This document shows, in pieces, positions 6,063-13,347 of a stretch of 14,136 nucleotides of DNA. The translations under genes and the position numbers were made by a program. Numbering within the stretch: position 1 is the stretch's first letter; the number at the start of each line of letters is the position of its first letter. The stretch comes from Alphaproteobacteria bacterium (GTDB lineage Bacteria; Pseudomonadota; Alphaproteobacteria; UBA828), in NCBI GenBank assembly GCA_030604165.1, contig JAUVWK010000029.1:1-14136 (forward strand), read 5' to 3'. Under the pieces are notes generated by a model, which saw nothing but the letters and a program-made list of their open reading frames with translations, was not told where the DNA came from and did no database searches.

Positions 6063-6704
6063 CTAAATCTGGAGATGGTTCTCGATATCGGTGAGCGCCG
6101 GAATCACTGCGCGGGGCGCGCCGGCGGCGAAAAACGCCGGCTCGCCGACGCCGACGAACGGCACCGGCACGCGCTCGGCCGCCTCCATGTCGGCGATGGA
6201 ATCGCCGACGAAGAGCGTGTCGGCTGCGGCCATGCCACGCGCGGCGAGAAAGCCCGCCATGAGGGCGTCCTTGGGCGCTTGCAACGTGGCGGAGAAATGA
6301 TCGGCGAAAAACCCTGCGATCCCGAGCCGTTCGGTGGCGCCGCGGATTTCGTCCCGTGGCACGCCGGTGACGACGGCGAGCAGTCGCGCCCGGGCCTGGC
6401 GCTCGAGCAGCGCCTTGACGCCGGGAAAGAGGCCGAGCGCGGGGTTGATCAGCTTTAGCCTGCGTCCGTATGCAGCCGTCATGCGCGCGCGCGCGCGCGT
6501 CCCGAGGGAGCGCCCGGTGAGTTCGCTGTAGACGCGGTCGAAGATGGCCTCGCGGCCGCTGCCGGCGTGGCGGCGATAAACCTCGATCACCTGGTCGGGC
6601 GTCGCCCCGTGGTCGCCGAAAGCCGCCGCAAAGGCCTCCGATTTCGCGGCCATGGTGTCGGCGATGACGCCATCGAAGTCGAGGAACAGGATCTTGCAGG
6701 GCAT
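6063..6704 (-). CDS. HAD-superfamily hydrolase, phosphoglycolate phosphatase-like
   Basis: The product is 213 residues of the HAD subfamily IA. Motif I is LFLDFDGVIADT, with nucleophile D9 and acid/base D11. Motif II is the threonine T113 in VVTG, motif III is K145 in APKDALM, and motif IV is FVGDSIADM with D168 and D172. Residues 15-80 form the helical cap. All catalytic residues are present, so it should be an active small-molecule phosphatase, of the type that includes phosphoglycolate and sugar-phosphate phosphatases; the substrate is not readable. The ATG at 6704 is chosen because it places the HAD motif at the N-terminus and follows AAAGGGG; an upstream in-frame start at 6815 would add 37 non-conserved residues. 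It is divergent from the FAD dehydrogenase gene. A 17-nt alternating GC tract lies in the cap region. Confidence 0.9.
   Translation of the reverse strand: MPCKILFLDFDGVIADTMAAKSEAFAAAFGDHGATPDQVIEVYRRHAGSGREAIFDRVYSELTGRSLGTRARARMTAAYGRRLKLINPALGLFPGVKALLERQARARLLAVVTGVPRDEIRGATERLGIAGFFADHFSATLQAPKDALMAGFLAARGMAAADTLFVGDSIADMEAAERVPVPFVGVGEPAFFAAGAPRAVIPALTDIENHLQI
6483..6499. repeat. Alternating GC dinucleotide tract inside the HAD gene
   Basis: Seventeen bases of strictly alternating G and C encode alternating Arg and Ala (RARARM) in the phosphatase cap region. Such a tract can slip in units of two and cause frameshifts, and it is prone to Z-DNA. The frame is intact here. Confidence 0.9.
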
Positions 6705-6819
6705 CGTGCCCCTTTCTCGAAGCGTGGGTGGAGCGCGGCCCAAGCATCCGTGCCTCGAACGCCGGATTTGACCGCACGGCCATTTTGCCCCAAAAAGCGG
6801 TTCGATCCACGGCAAAGCT

Positions 6820-6824
6820 TAGGA
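6820..6824 (+). promoter_or_regulatory. Shine-Dalgarno supporting a TTG start for the FAD dehydrogenase
   Basis: TAGGA ends 8 nt before the TTG at 6833. No ATG start lies in frame close to the conserved N-terminus, so this site is the main support for the chosen start. Confidence 0.5.
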
Positions 6825-6832
6825 TTCCCACC

Positions 6833-8233
6833 TTGGCCACAGCAAGCGACCTGCTTCGCGAGGCGATCGACGAGCCCGGTCTCTATCTCGACCAACCGAC
6901 GGACACGGCGGCCTACGCCATCGATTGGACGGGTAAGTTCGCCGGCACGACCCCGCTGGTGGTGCGCCCGCGCAACACCGAGACGGTCTCGCGGGTGCTG
7001 GCGGCGTGTGACCGCCATGGTCTCGCCGTGGTGCCGCAAGGCGGCAATACGGGCATAGTTGGCGGCTCGGTGCCGCACCAGGGCGAGGTGGTGATCAGTC
7101 TGTCCCGCATGAACGCGATCGAGGCCTTCGATGCGGCCTCGGCCACGGCGACCGTGCAGGCGGGCGTGGTGCTGCAGGCGCTGCAAGAGCATCTGGCCGA
7201 GCGGGACCACGAATTCGCCGTCGATCTGGCGGCCCGTGGCTCCTGTCAGATCGGCGGCATGATCGCGACCAACGCCGGCGGCATCAAGGTGCTGCGCTAC
7301 GGCCACATGCGCGAGCAAGTGCGCGGCCTCGAGGTGGTGCTGGCCGATGGCACCGTGCTCCGCAACCTCAACCGCCTGAAGAAAAACAACACGGGCCTCG
7401 ATCTCAAGCAGCTCTTCATCGGCTCCGAAGGTATCCTCGGCGTGATCACGCGGGCGGTGGTGCAAGTCCAGCCCCGGGCGCCGGCGCGGCAAACCGCGCT
7501 CATCGGCCTCGCCGACCGGGCCAAGCTGCCGGCGCTGTTGCAGGCCTGCCGGGAGCGCTTTCGCGGGCTGTCCTCGCTCGAGTTCGTCGTGCGCGACGCG
7601 ATCGATCTGGTGCGCGAAGTGGAGCCCGAGACGCGCGAGCCGTTCGGCGCGATTTATCAGGTCTACGTCATTATCGAGGAGGAGACGCCCGCTGGGGCGG
7701 CCGCGCGGGAGGGGTTCGTCGCCGCGCTTGCCGCGCTCGCCGAGGTGGAGCTCGTGGCCGACGCCATCGTCGCCGCATCCGAGCGCCAAGCCCGGGCGGT
7801 CTGGCGCCTGCGCGAGGGACCCACCGAGCTCATCGGCCGCTTGGGCCTGACCCACAAGTTCGACGTCACTGTGCCGCCCGGCGCGATCCCGCCGTTTCTG
7901 ACGGCGATGGAGCGCCTCGGCGAGGCGATGACGGGCTTTCGGCCGCTCCTCTATGGCCATCTCGGCGACGGCAATGTGCATGTCAACATGATGCAGCGGC
8001 CCGGCCTCGCCGAGGCGGCGTTTCACCAGGCCGGCCCCGCGCTGGCGGCGCGCATCTACGGGCTGGTGGCCGAGCACGAAGGCAGCATCAGCGCCGAACA
8101 TGGCATCGGCGTGATGAAACGGGATTATCTGCATCTCTCCCGCACAGCGGAGGAAATTGCCTTGATGCGCCGGCTCAAGGCGACCCTCGACCCCAACGGA
8201 ATTCTGAATCCCGGCGTGATCTTTACGGCCTAA
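6833..8233 (+). CDS. FAD-linked D-2-hydroxyacid dehydrogenase (D-2-hydroxyglutarate dehydrogenase / GlcD-like)
   Basis: The product is 466 residues of the VAO-type FAD-binding oxidoreductases. It should oxidise a D-2-hydroxyacid (D-2-hydroxyglutarate, D-lactate or glycolate) to the 2-oxoacid and pass electrons to a carrier. The PCMH FAD domain carries VVRPRNTETVSRVL (43-56), the pyrophosphate loop GGNTGIVGGSVP (70-81), RGSCQIGGMIATNAGG and LFIGSEGILGVIT. The C-terminal FAD-linked oxidase domain has the metal/substrate histidines in YGHLGDGNVHVN (about 373-384) and SAEHGIG (about 419-425), ending LDPNGILNPGVIF. GGNTGIVGGSVP is closest to the D-2-hydroxyglutarate/DLD2 type in my recollection. 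The TTG at 6833 gives the family-length protein and has AGGA 8 nt upstream; a GTG at 6728 would add 35 unconserved residues. It is divergent from the phosphatase and converges with the piuC-like gene, 18 bp away. Confidence 0.92.
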   Translation: MATASDLLREAIDEPGLYLDQPTDTAAYAIDWTGKFAGTTPLVVRPRNTETVSRVLAACDRHGLAVVPQGGNTGIVGGSVPHQGEVVISLSRMNAIEAFDAASATATVQAGVVLQALQEHLAERDHEFAVDLAARGSCQIGGMIATNAGGIKVLRYGHMREQVRGLEVVLADGTVLRNLNRLKKNNTGLDLKQLFIGSEGILGVITRAVVQVQPRAPARQTALIGLADRAKLPALLQACRERFRGLSSLEFVVRDAIDLVREVEPETREPFGAIYQVYVIIEEETPAGAAAREGFVAALAALAEVELVADAIVAASERQARAVWRLREGPTELIGRLGLTHKFDVTVPPGAIPPFLTAMERLGEAMTGFRPLLYGHLGDGNVHVNMMQRPGLAEAAFHQAGPALAARIYGLVAEHEGSISAEHGIGVMKRDYLHLSRTAEEIALMRRLKATLDPNGILNPGVIFTA

Positions 8234-8251
8234 CGGGGCGCCGCGCGCCGC

Positions 8252-8923
8252 TCAGGCGGCGGCCCACATACGCAGCAGGTCGTGCACCGTGCTCGATGCC
8301 AGGTTTTGCTCGTGGGAGCCCGCGCCATTTTGGCTCAGGTCTTGGCACAACCGATTGAGCTTGAGCAGAATTTGCCGCTGGGTCTCGTCGCGCACATAGC
8401 TCTGAATCCAGAACACCGCGACGACCCGGGCGCCGTGCGAGACCTCTTCGACACGATGCAGGTTGGTGGTGGGGTAGAGCGCCGCGCTGCCGGCCGGAAG
8501 CCTGAGCTGCTTGGTGCCCGACGGGCTCTCGATGGTGAGCTCGCCGCCGTCGTAGCTATCGGGCTCGCTCAAGAAGACGGTGCAGGAGAGGTCGGTGCGC
8601 ACCGCGCTGGGGTGGCCCAAATTCATGATCGCCGCGTCGGTGTGGAAATCGTAATACATGCCCGGCTCGTAGCGGCTGAACATGGGGAAAGAAAACTTCG
8701 ACGGGAAGGCGTAGGCGTTGACCTCGGCGTTGCCTTGCACCGCTTGCAAGATCATCTTGCCGAGCCGCGCGCGGGTCGCGTCGGGCTTGAGCTCCAGGTT
8801 GCGCTTGAGCTCGTCGCTGCCTTTTTGCGTCGTCCGCCGGCCGTCCTCGAAATCGCCGGTATCCAGCGTGGCCATGATCGTGGCCACCTGGTCGGCGCTA
8901 AGAATGTTGTCGATCGTGATCAT
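8252..8923 (-). CDS. piuC: PKHD-type Fe(II)/2-oxoglutarate-dependent hydroxylase, PiuC/YbiX family
   Basis: The product is 223 residues, matching E. coli YbiX in length and order. The facial triad is complete: H94 and D96 in YYDFHTDAAIM, and H156 in PTTNLHRVEEV. R166 (HGARVVAVFWIQS) is the expected 2-oxoglutarate-binding arginine. Other family landmarks are VRTDLSCTVFLSEPDSYDGGELTI (109-132) and LPAGSAALYP. The biological substrate of the family is unknown; members often neighbour TonB-dependent siderophore receptors and respond to iron, but no receptor is in this window. The ATG at 8923 follows GAGAGGAAGGG. A 106-bp gap separates it from usg on the same strand. The symbol is by family resemblance. 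Confidence 0.92.
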   Translation of the reverse strand: MITIDNILSADQVATIMATLDTGDFEDGRRTTQKGSDELKRNLELKPDATRARLGKMILQAVQGNAEVNAYAFPSKFSFPMFSRYEPGMYYDFHTDAAIMNLGHPSAVRTDLSCTVFLSEPDSYDGGELTIESPSGTKQLRLPAGSAALYPTTNLHRVEEVSHGARVVAVFWIQSYVRDETQRQILLKLNRLCQDLSQNGAGSHEQNLASSTVHDLLRMWAAA

Positions 8924-9029
8924 TTGCCCTTCCTCTCAAGCGCTCCCGCGCTGGGCGCGAAGGATAGGGCGGAATGGCTAACGGCCAGTTACCGGAGGGG
9001 GTTAGGCACGGGGCGCGCCGATGGACGGC

Positions 9030-9293
9030 TCAGTGGATCAGCAGCTCGGCGGCGACGGGGCGAAACTCGGCGGGCTTGATCACCGGCACATGGGCGACCC
9101 TGACGGAATGCAGTTTGCCGTCGAGGTTTTGCTGCCAGAAATCGAGGAACTTCCGCAGGATCGGAAATTCGGGCGCCAAGTCGTATTCCTGCCAGACATA
9201 GCTTTGCAGCACGCGGCGAAAATCCGGCATGAAATAGAGGATTTCCGCCGTGGTCAGGCGATAGTCGTTCAGCTGGCGCGCTAGGTCACTCAT
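9030..9293 (-). CDS. usg: Usg-family small protein
   Basis: The product is 87 residues and resembles the Usg protein of rhizobia and other alphaproteobacteria, named from a tryptophan-region locus; its function is unknown. The signature I recognise is LTTAEILYFMPD (about 13-24), SYVWQEYDLAPEFP (about 32-45), LRKFLDFWQQNLDGKLHSVRVAH (about 47-69) and a final hydrophobic tail. No signal peptide or membrane segment is visible. The ATG at 9293 gives the family-like MSDLARQL start; a GTG at 9308 would add five residues. The ribosome-binding site before the ATG is weak. It is divergent from groESL. Confidence 0.85.
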   Translation of the reverse strand: MSDLARQLNDYRLTTAEILYFMPDFRRVLQSYVWQEYDLAPEFPILRKFLDFWQQNLDGKLHSVRVAHVPVIKPAEFRPVAAELLIH

Positions 9294-9450
9294 GGTTCTG
9301 CGAATCACGGTAGGTGCGAAAGCTTAACAAAGTGTGACCAAACGGCCGGCCGCGATCAACAATAACTGCTTCGAAACAATATGTTAGCAGCAGCGCTTTC
9401 GGATTGCTGACACGCGGACGCGAGAAAAATTCGGCTCGCGGCGCCGAAAA

Positions 9451-9468
9451 TGCTCGAAATGCTTGAAA
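9451..9468 (+). repeat. Tandem 9-mer (TGCTCGAAA, TGCTTGAAA) at the groES promoter
   Basis: Two adjacent 9-nt units differ at one base. The second unit contains the proposed -35 element. It may be chance or a vestige of promoter duplication. Confidence 0.5.
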
Positions 9469-9491
9469 TAGGGTGCAATTGAGTGTTAGCA
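9462..9491 (+). promoter_or_regulatory. Candidate groESL promoter overlapping the CIRCE operator
   Basis: CTTGAAA (9462-9468) fits both a heat-shock sigma-32-type -35 and the sigma-70 hexamer TTGAAA (9463-9468). With a 17-nt spacer the -10 would be TTAGCA (9486-9491), inside the left arm of CIRCE. Such overlap explains repression by HrcA. The -10 is poor, so the exact start is uncertain. Confidence 0.4.
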
Positions 9492-9515
9492 CTCACACCA
9501 GGCGGAGTGCTAACA
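9484..9515 (+). promoter_or_regulatory. CIRCE element (HrcA operator) with a 10-nt spacer
   Basis: The inverted repeat TTAGCACTC (9486-9494) and GAGTGCTAA (9505-9513) matches both CIRCE arms perfectly, and pairing extends to 11 bp per arm (9484-9494 with 9505-9515). It lies about 70 nt before the groES ATG. HrcA repression with heat-shock release is therefore expected. The spacer is 10 nt, where the consensus is 9. hrcA itself is not in the window. Confidence 0.93.
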
Positions 9516-9585
9516 ACATCGCGGACAATGGCGTTGGCGGCACCCGACCAAACAGCATCAGCAGACACAGTGAGCGGAGGTAGAG

Positions 9586-9906
9586 ATGAAATTTAGGCCC
9601 CTGCATGACAGGGTCGTGGTTCGGCGGCTCGACGAGGACCAGAAGACCGCCGGCGGCATCATCATTCCCGATTCGGCGCAGGAAAAGCCGCAAGAGGGCG
9701 AGGTGGTGGCGGTTGGCCCGGGCGCCCGCGGCGACGATGGCAAAGTGCACGCGCTCGACGTCAAAAAGGGCGATCGGGTGCTGTTCGGCAAATGGTCCGG
9801 CAATGAAGTGCGGATCGACGGCGAAGAGCTCATGATCATGAAGGAATCCGACATCATGGCGGTGCTCGAGGTGCGCGCCAAGGTGCGGACCAAGAAGGCC
9901 GCCTGA
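9586..9906 (+). CDS. groES: Co-chaperonin GroES (Hsp10)
   Basis: The product is 106 residues, the heptameric lid of the GroEL chamber. Visible are FRPLHDRVVVRRL (3-15), the mobile loop DEDQKTAGGIIIPDSAQEKP (16-35) with the hydrophobic GGIII contact for GroEL, EGEVVAVGPG (37-46), KKGDRVLFGKWSG (60-72) and the final strand DIMAVLE. About nine extra residues (RAKVRTKKAA, four or five of them basic) follow the usual end; E. coli GroES has 97. The ATG has GGAGG 5 nt upstream. It is the first gene of the CIRCE-controlled operon, 64 bp before groEL. Confidence 0.98.
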   Translation: MKFRPLHDRVVVRRLDEDQKTAGGIIIPDSAQEKPQEGEVVAVGPGARGDDGKVHALDVKKGDRVLFGKWSGNEVRIDGEELMIMKESDIMAVLEVRAKVRTKKAA

Positions 9907-9926
9907 TCCGCCGCAATTTGGCGGAT
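9906..9926 (+). other. Hairpin between groES and groEL
   Basis: A 7-bp stem ATCCGCC/GGCGGAT with a 7-nt loop starts at the last base of the groES stop codon. There is no U-run after it, so it is not a normal terminator. In Agrobacterium tumefaciens the groESL mRNA is cleaved between the two genes, and a similar processing or stability role is a reasonable guess here. Confidence 0.6.
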
Positions 9927-9970
9927 TCTGAACAAGTATCAGCAACGAATAGAGATGGATAGACGGAACC

Positions 9971-11620
<1,650 letters not shown>

Positions 11621-11652
11621 CTCTGCTCGCTTGCGGCAAGCTTCCCGAAAGC

Positions 11653-11685
11653 AAGAGGCGGGCTTCGGCCCGCCTCTTTGTTTTT
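11653..11685 (+). terminator. Rho-independent terminator of groESL
   Basis: A perfect 11-bp stem (AAGAGGCGGGC with GCCCGCCTCTT) closes a TTCG tetraloop and is followed by TTTGTTTTT-type sequence. It lies 32 bp past the groEL stop. Confidence 0.95.
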
Positions 11686-11712
11686 GCGCTGGCGCCGTTT
11701 CGACGGTCGGTC

Positions 11713-11746
11713 TTAGAGCAATTCACGATCCTGTGGAATCGCTTAA
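11713..11746. repeat. Imperfect palindrome, possible dispersed intergenic repeat
   Basis: TTAGAGCAATTCAC and GTGGAATCGCTTAA form an imperfect inverted repeat with a 6-nt centre. The TAGAGCA...GTGGAA arrangement resembles palindromic repeats I have seen scattered between genes in alphaproteobacterial genomes. A GC-rich palindrome (GGCCGCG/CGCGGCC, 11747-11762) abuts it. Only one copy is visible, so the repeat status is unproven. Confidence 0.4.
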
Positions 11747-11830
11747 GGCCGCGACCGCGGCCCGCCGTTTATCCGGCGCGCCGGCGCAGGTGCGGACCGT
11801 CAGGTCCGCTGCCGCGAGCAAATAAAGCTT

Positions 11831-11859
11831 GCGTGGTTCCAACTAAAGTGGAACCGCGC
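11831..11859 (-). terminator. Candidate terminator of the aminotransferase gene
   Basis: An 11-position stem with one mismatch (GCGTGGTTCCA with TGGAACCGCGC) and a 7-nt loop begins at the aminotransferase stop codon. Reading on the minus strand it is followed by AAGCTTTATTTG, only a broken T-run. It could also be a second copy of the nearby palindromic repeat class. Confidence 0.45.
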
Positions 11860-13265
11860 TAGCCCTTCCAGGAGCCTTCCTTGACCAATTGATCGGTCAG
11901 CGTGTCGAGCGCGCGGCCGAAGCGCGCCACCACCTCGTCGACCTCCGCTTCGGTGATCACCAGCGGCGGCGAAAAGGAGACCGCGTTGACTTGCATCAGC
12001 GCGCGGCTGATCAGACCCTCTCCGACGCAGAGTGCGGCGAGGCGCGGCGCGGCCTTCAGTTTGAGATCCAAGGGCTCCTTGGTGTTCTTGTTGGCGACCA
12101 GCTCGACGCCGGCGATCAGCGCGATGCCGCGCACCTCGCCGACCAGCGCATGATCGGCCACCGCCGCGCGCAGCTTCTGTTGGAAATAAGCCCCGATCTT
12201 GGCCGAATTGGCGGTTAGATTTTCCCGCTCCATGATGTCGAGGTTGGCCAGCGCGGCGGCTGCCGCCACCGGGTGGGCGCTATAGGTGTAGCCATGCGCG
12301 AAGGCGCCGACCTCGGGCGTGCCGGCGACCAGGACGTTCCAGATCTTCTCCGAGATCATGGAAGCCGACATCGGGATGTAGCCGCTGGTCAGACCCTTGG
12401 CCAGGGTGATCATGTCGGGCTCGATGTCGAACTGGTCGCAGCCGAATTCCTTGCCGGTTCGTCCGAAGCCGCAGATCACTTCGTCCGCGATCATCAGCAC
12501 GTCGTGCTTCTTGAGCACCTTCTGGATCGCTGGGAAATAGCCCTCCGGCGGCAGGATCACGCCGCCGGCGCCCATGATCGGCTCGGCGATGAAGGCCGCC
12601 ACCGTCTCCGGGCCCTCGGCCTCGATCAGATGGTCGAGTTTTTGGGCGAGTGAATTCGAGTAGTCCTGTTCGCTCATGCCGGGTTCGGCGAAGCGATAAT
12701 AATGCGGCGTCTCGGTATGCAGAACGCCCGCGATCGGCAGGTCGAAGGCGTTGTGCACCATCTGGATGCCGGTCAGGCTGGCCGCGGCGACCGTGACGCC
12801 GTGGTAGCCGCGGCGGCGCGAGATGATTTTCTTCTTTGCCGGTAGGCCGCGCAGGTTGTTGTAGTACCACACCATTTTTACGTGGGTGTCGTTGGCGTCC
12901 GAGCCCGAATTGCCGAAAAACACCTTGCTCATCTCGCCCGGCGCCATGCGCGTCAAGCGGTCGGCGAGGCGGATGGCCGGTTCGTTCGCCATCGAGGCGA
13001 AGCTGTGGTAGTAGGCGATCTTGCGGGCCTGGTCGGCGATCGCCTGAACCACCTCTTCGCGGCCCCAGCCGATATTGACGCACCAGAGCCCCGCCATCGC
13101 GTCGATATAGTCGTTGCCGTGGCTGTCGGTGATCGTCACTCCCTTCCCCGAGGTGATGATCTTGGGGCCCGTGTCGAGATGGTCCGCGAGCGGCGTATAG
13201 GGGTGCAGAAAGCTCTGCTTGTCCATTTCCTCGAGCGAGAGATTGCGGGCTGCCTGAACGCTCAT
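11859..13265 (-). CDS. Class III (omega) aminotransferase, PLP-dependent
   Basis: The product is 468 residues of the class III aminotransferases, which move an amino group from an omega-amine (putrescine, beta-alanine, GABA, taurine and the like) to pyruvate or another 2-oxoacid. PLP-site features are GNSGSDAND (118-126), the YHG aromatic (RRRGYHGVTVAA), IADEVICGFGRTG with D261 contacting the pyridine nitrogen, and the Schiff-base lysine K290 in TLAKGLTSGYIPM. The N-terminal HPYTPLADH and AGLWCVNIGWG resemble the putrescine/beta-alanine:pyruvate group, but substrate cannot be fixed. The ATG at 13265 is preferred, with GGAG 9 nt upstream; the ATG at 13280 (five more residues) has AGG directly against it. 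It stands alone, convergent with groEL, with no catabolic neighbour to identify its pathway. Confidence 0.92.
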   Translation of the reverse strand: MSVQAARNLSLEEMDKQSFLHPYTPLADHLDTGPKIITSGKGVTITDSHGNDYIDAMAGLWCVNIGWGREEVVQAIADQARKIAYYHSFASMANEPAIRLADRLTRMAPGEMSKVFFGNSGSDANDTHVKMVWYYNNLRGLPAKKKIISRRRGYHGVTVAAASLTGIQMVHNAFDLPIAGVLHTETPHYYRFAEPGMSEQDYSNSLAQKLDHLIEAEGPETVAAFIAEPIMGAGGVILPPEGYFPAIQKVLKKHDVLMIADEVICGFGRTGKEFGCDQFDIEPDMITLAKGLTSGYIPMSASMISEKIWNVLVAGTPEVGAFAHGYTYSAHPVAAAAALANLDIMERENLTANSAKIGAYFQQKLRAAVADHALVGEVRGIALIAGVELVANKNTKEPLDLKLKAAPRLAALCVGEGLISRALMQVNAVSFSPPLVITEAEVDEVVARFGRALDTLTDQLVKEGSWKG

Positions 13266-13274
13266 GGTTTCGGT

Positions 13275-13278
13275 CTCC
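13275..13278 (-). promoter_or_regulatory. Shine-Dalgarno that decides the aminotransferase start
   Basis: GGAG on the minus strand lies 9 nt before the ATG at 13265. This gives better spacing than anything before the ATG at 13280, which has AGG with no spacer. Confidence 0.45.
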
Positions 13279-13347
13279 ATCCTATCGCGGGCCGGCTTGG
13301 GTCATACGTTTGGCGGCGCCCGTGTGGCGCCGCTCTGGTGAGCCAGA

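Noticed and set aside
6768..6796. Promoter for the FAD dehydrogenase (TTGACC, 17 nt, CAAAAA)
   Set aside because: The -35 is good but the -10 matches only 3 of 6 positions; too weak to list as a feature.
6587..8134. 515-codon minus-strand frame opposite the FAD dehydrogenase
   Set aside because: The plus-strand protein has complete FAD-oxidase motifs; the antisense frame has none.
8237..8249. Short GGCGC/GCGCC hairpin between the convergent FAD dehydrogenase and piuC genes
   Set aside because: A 5-bp stem with a 3-nt loop is expected by chance in this GC-rich DNA, and there is no T-run on either strand.
9430..9448. TTCGGC/GCCGAA inverted repeat upstream of the groES promoter as an operator
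   Set aside because: It is a single 6-bp arm pair with no known regulator motif; likely chance.
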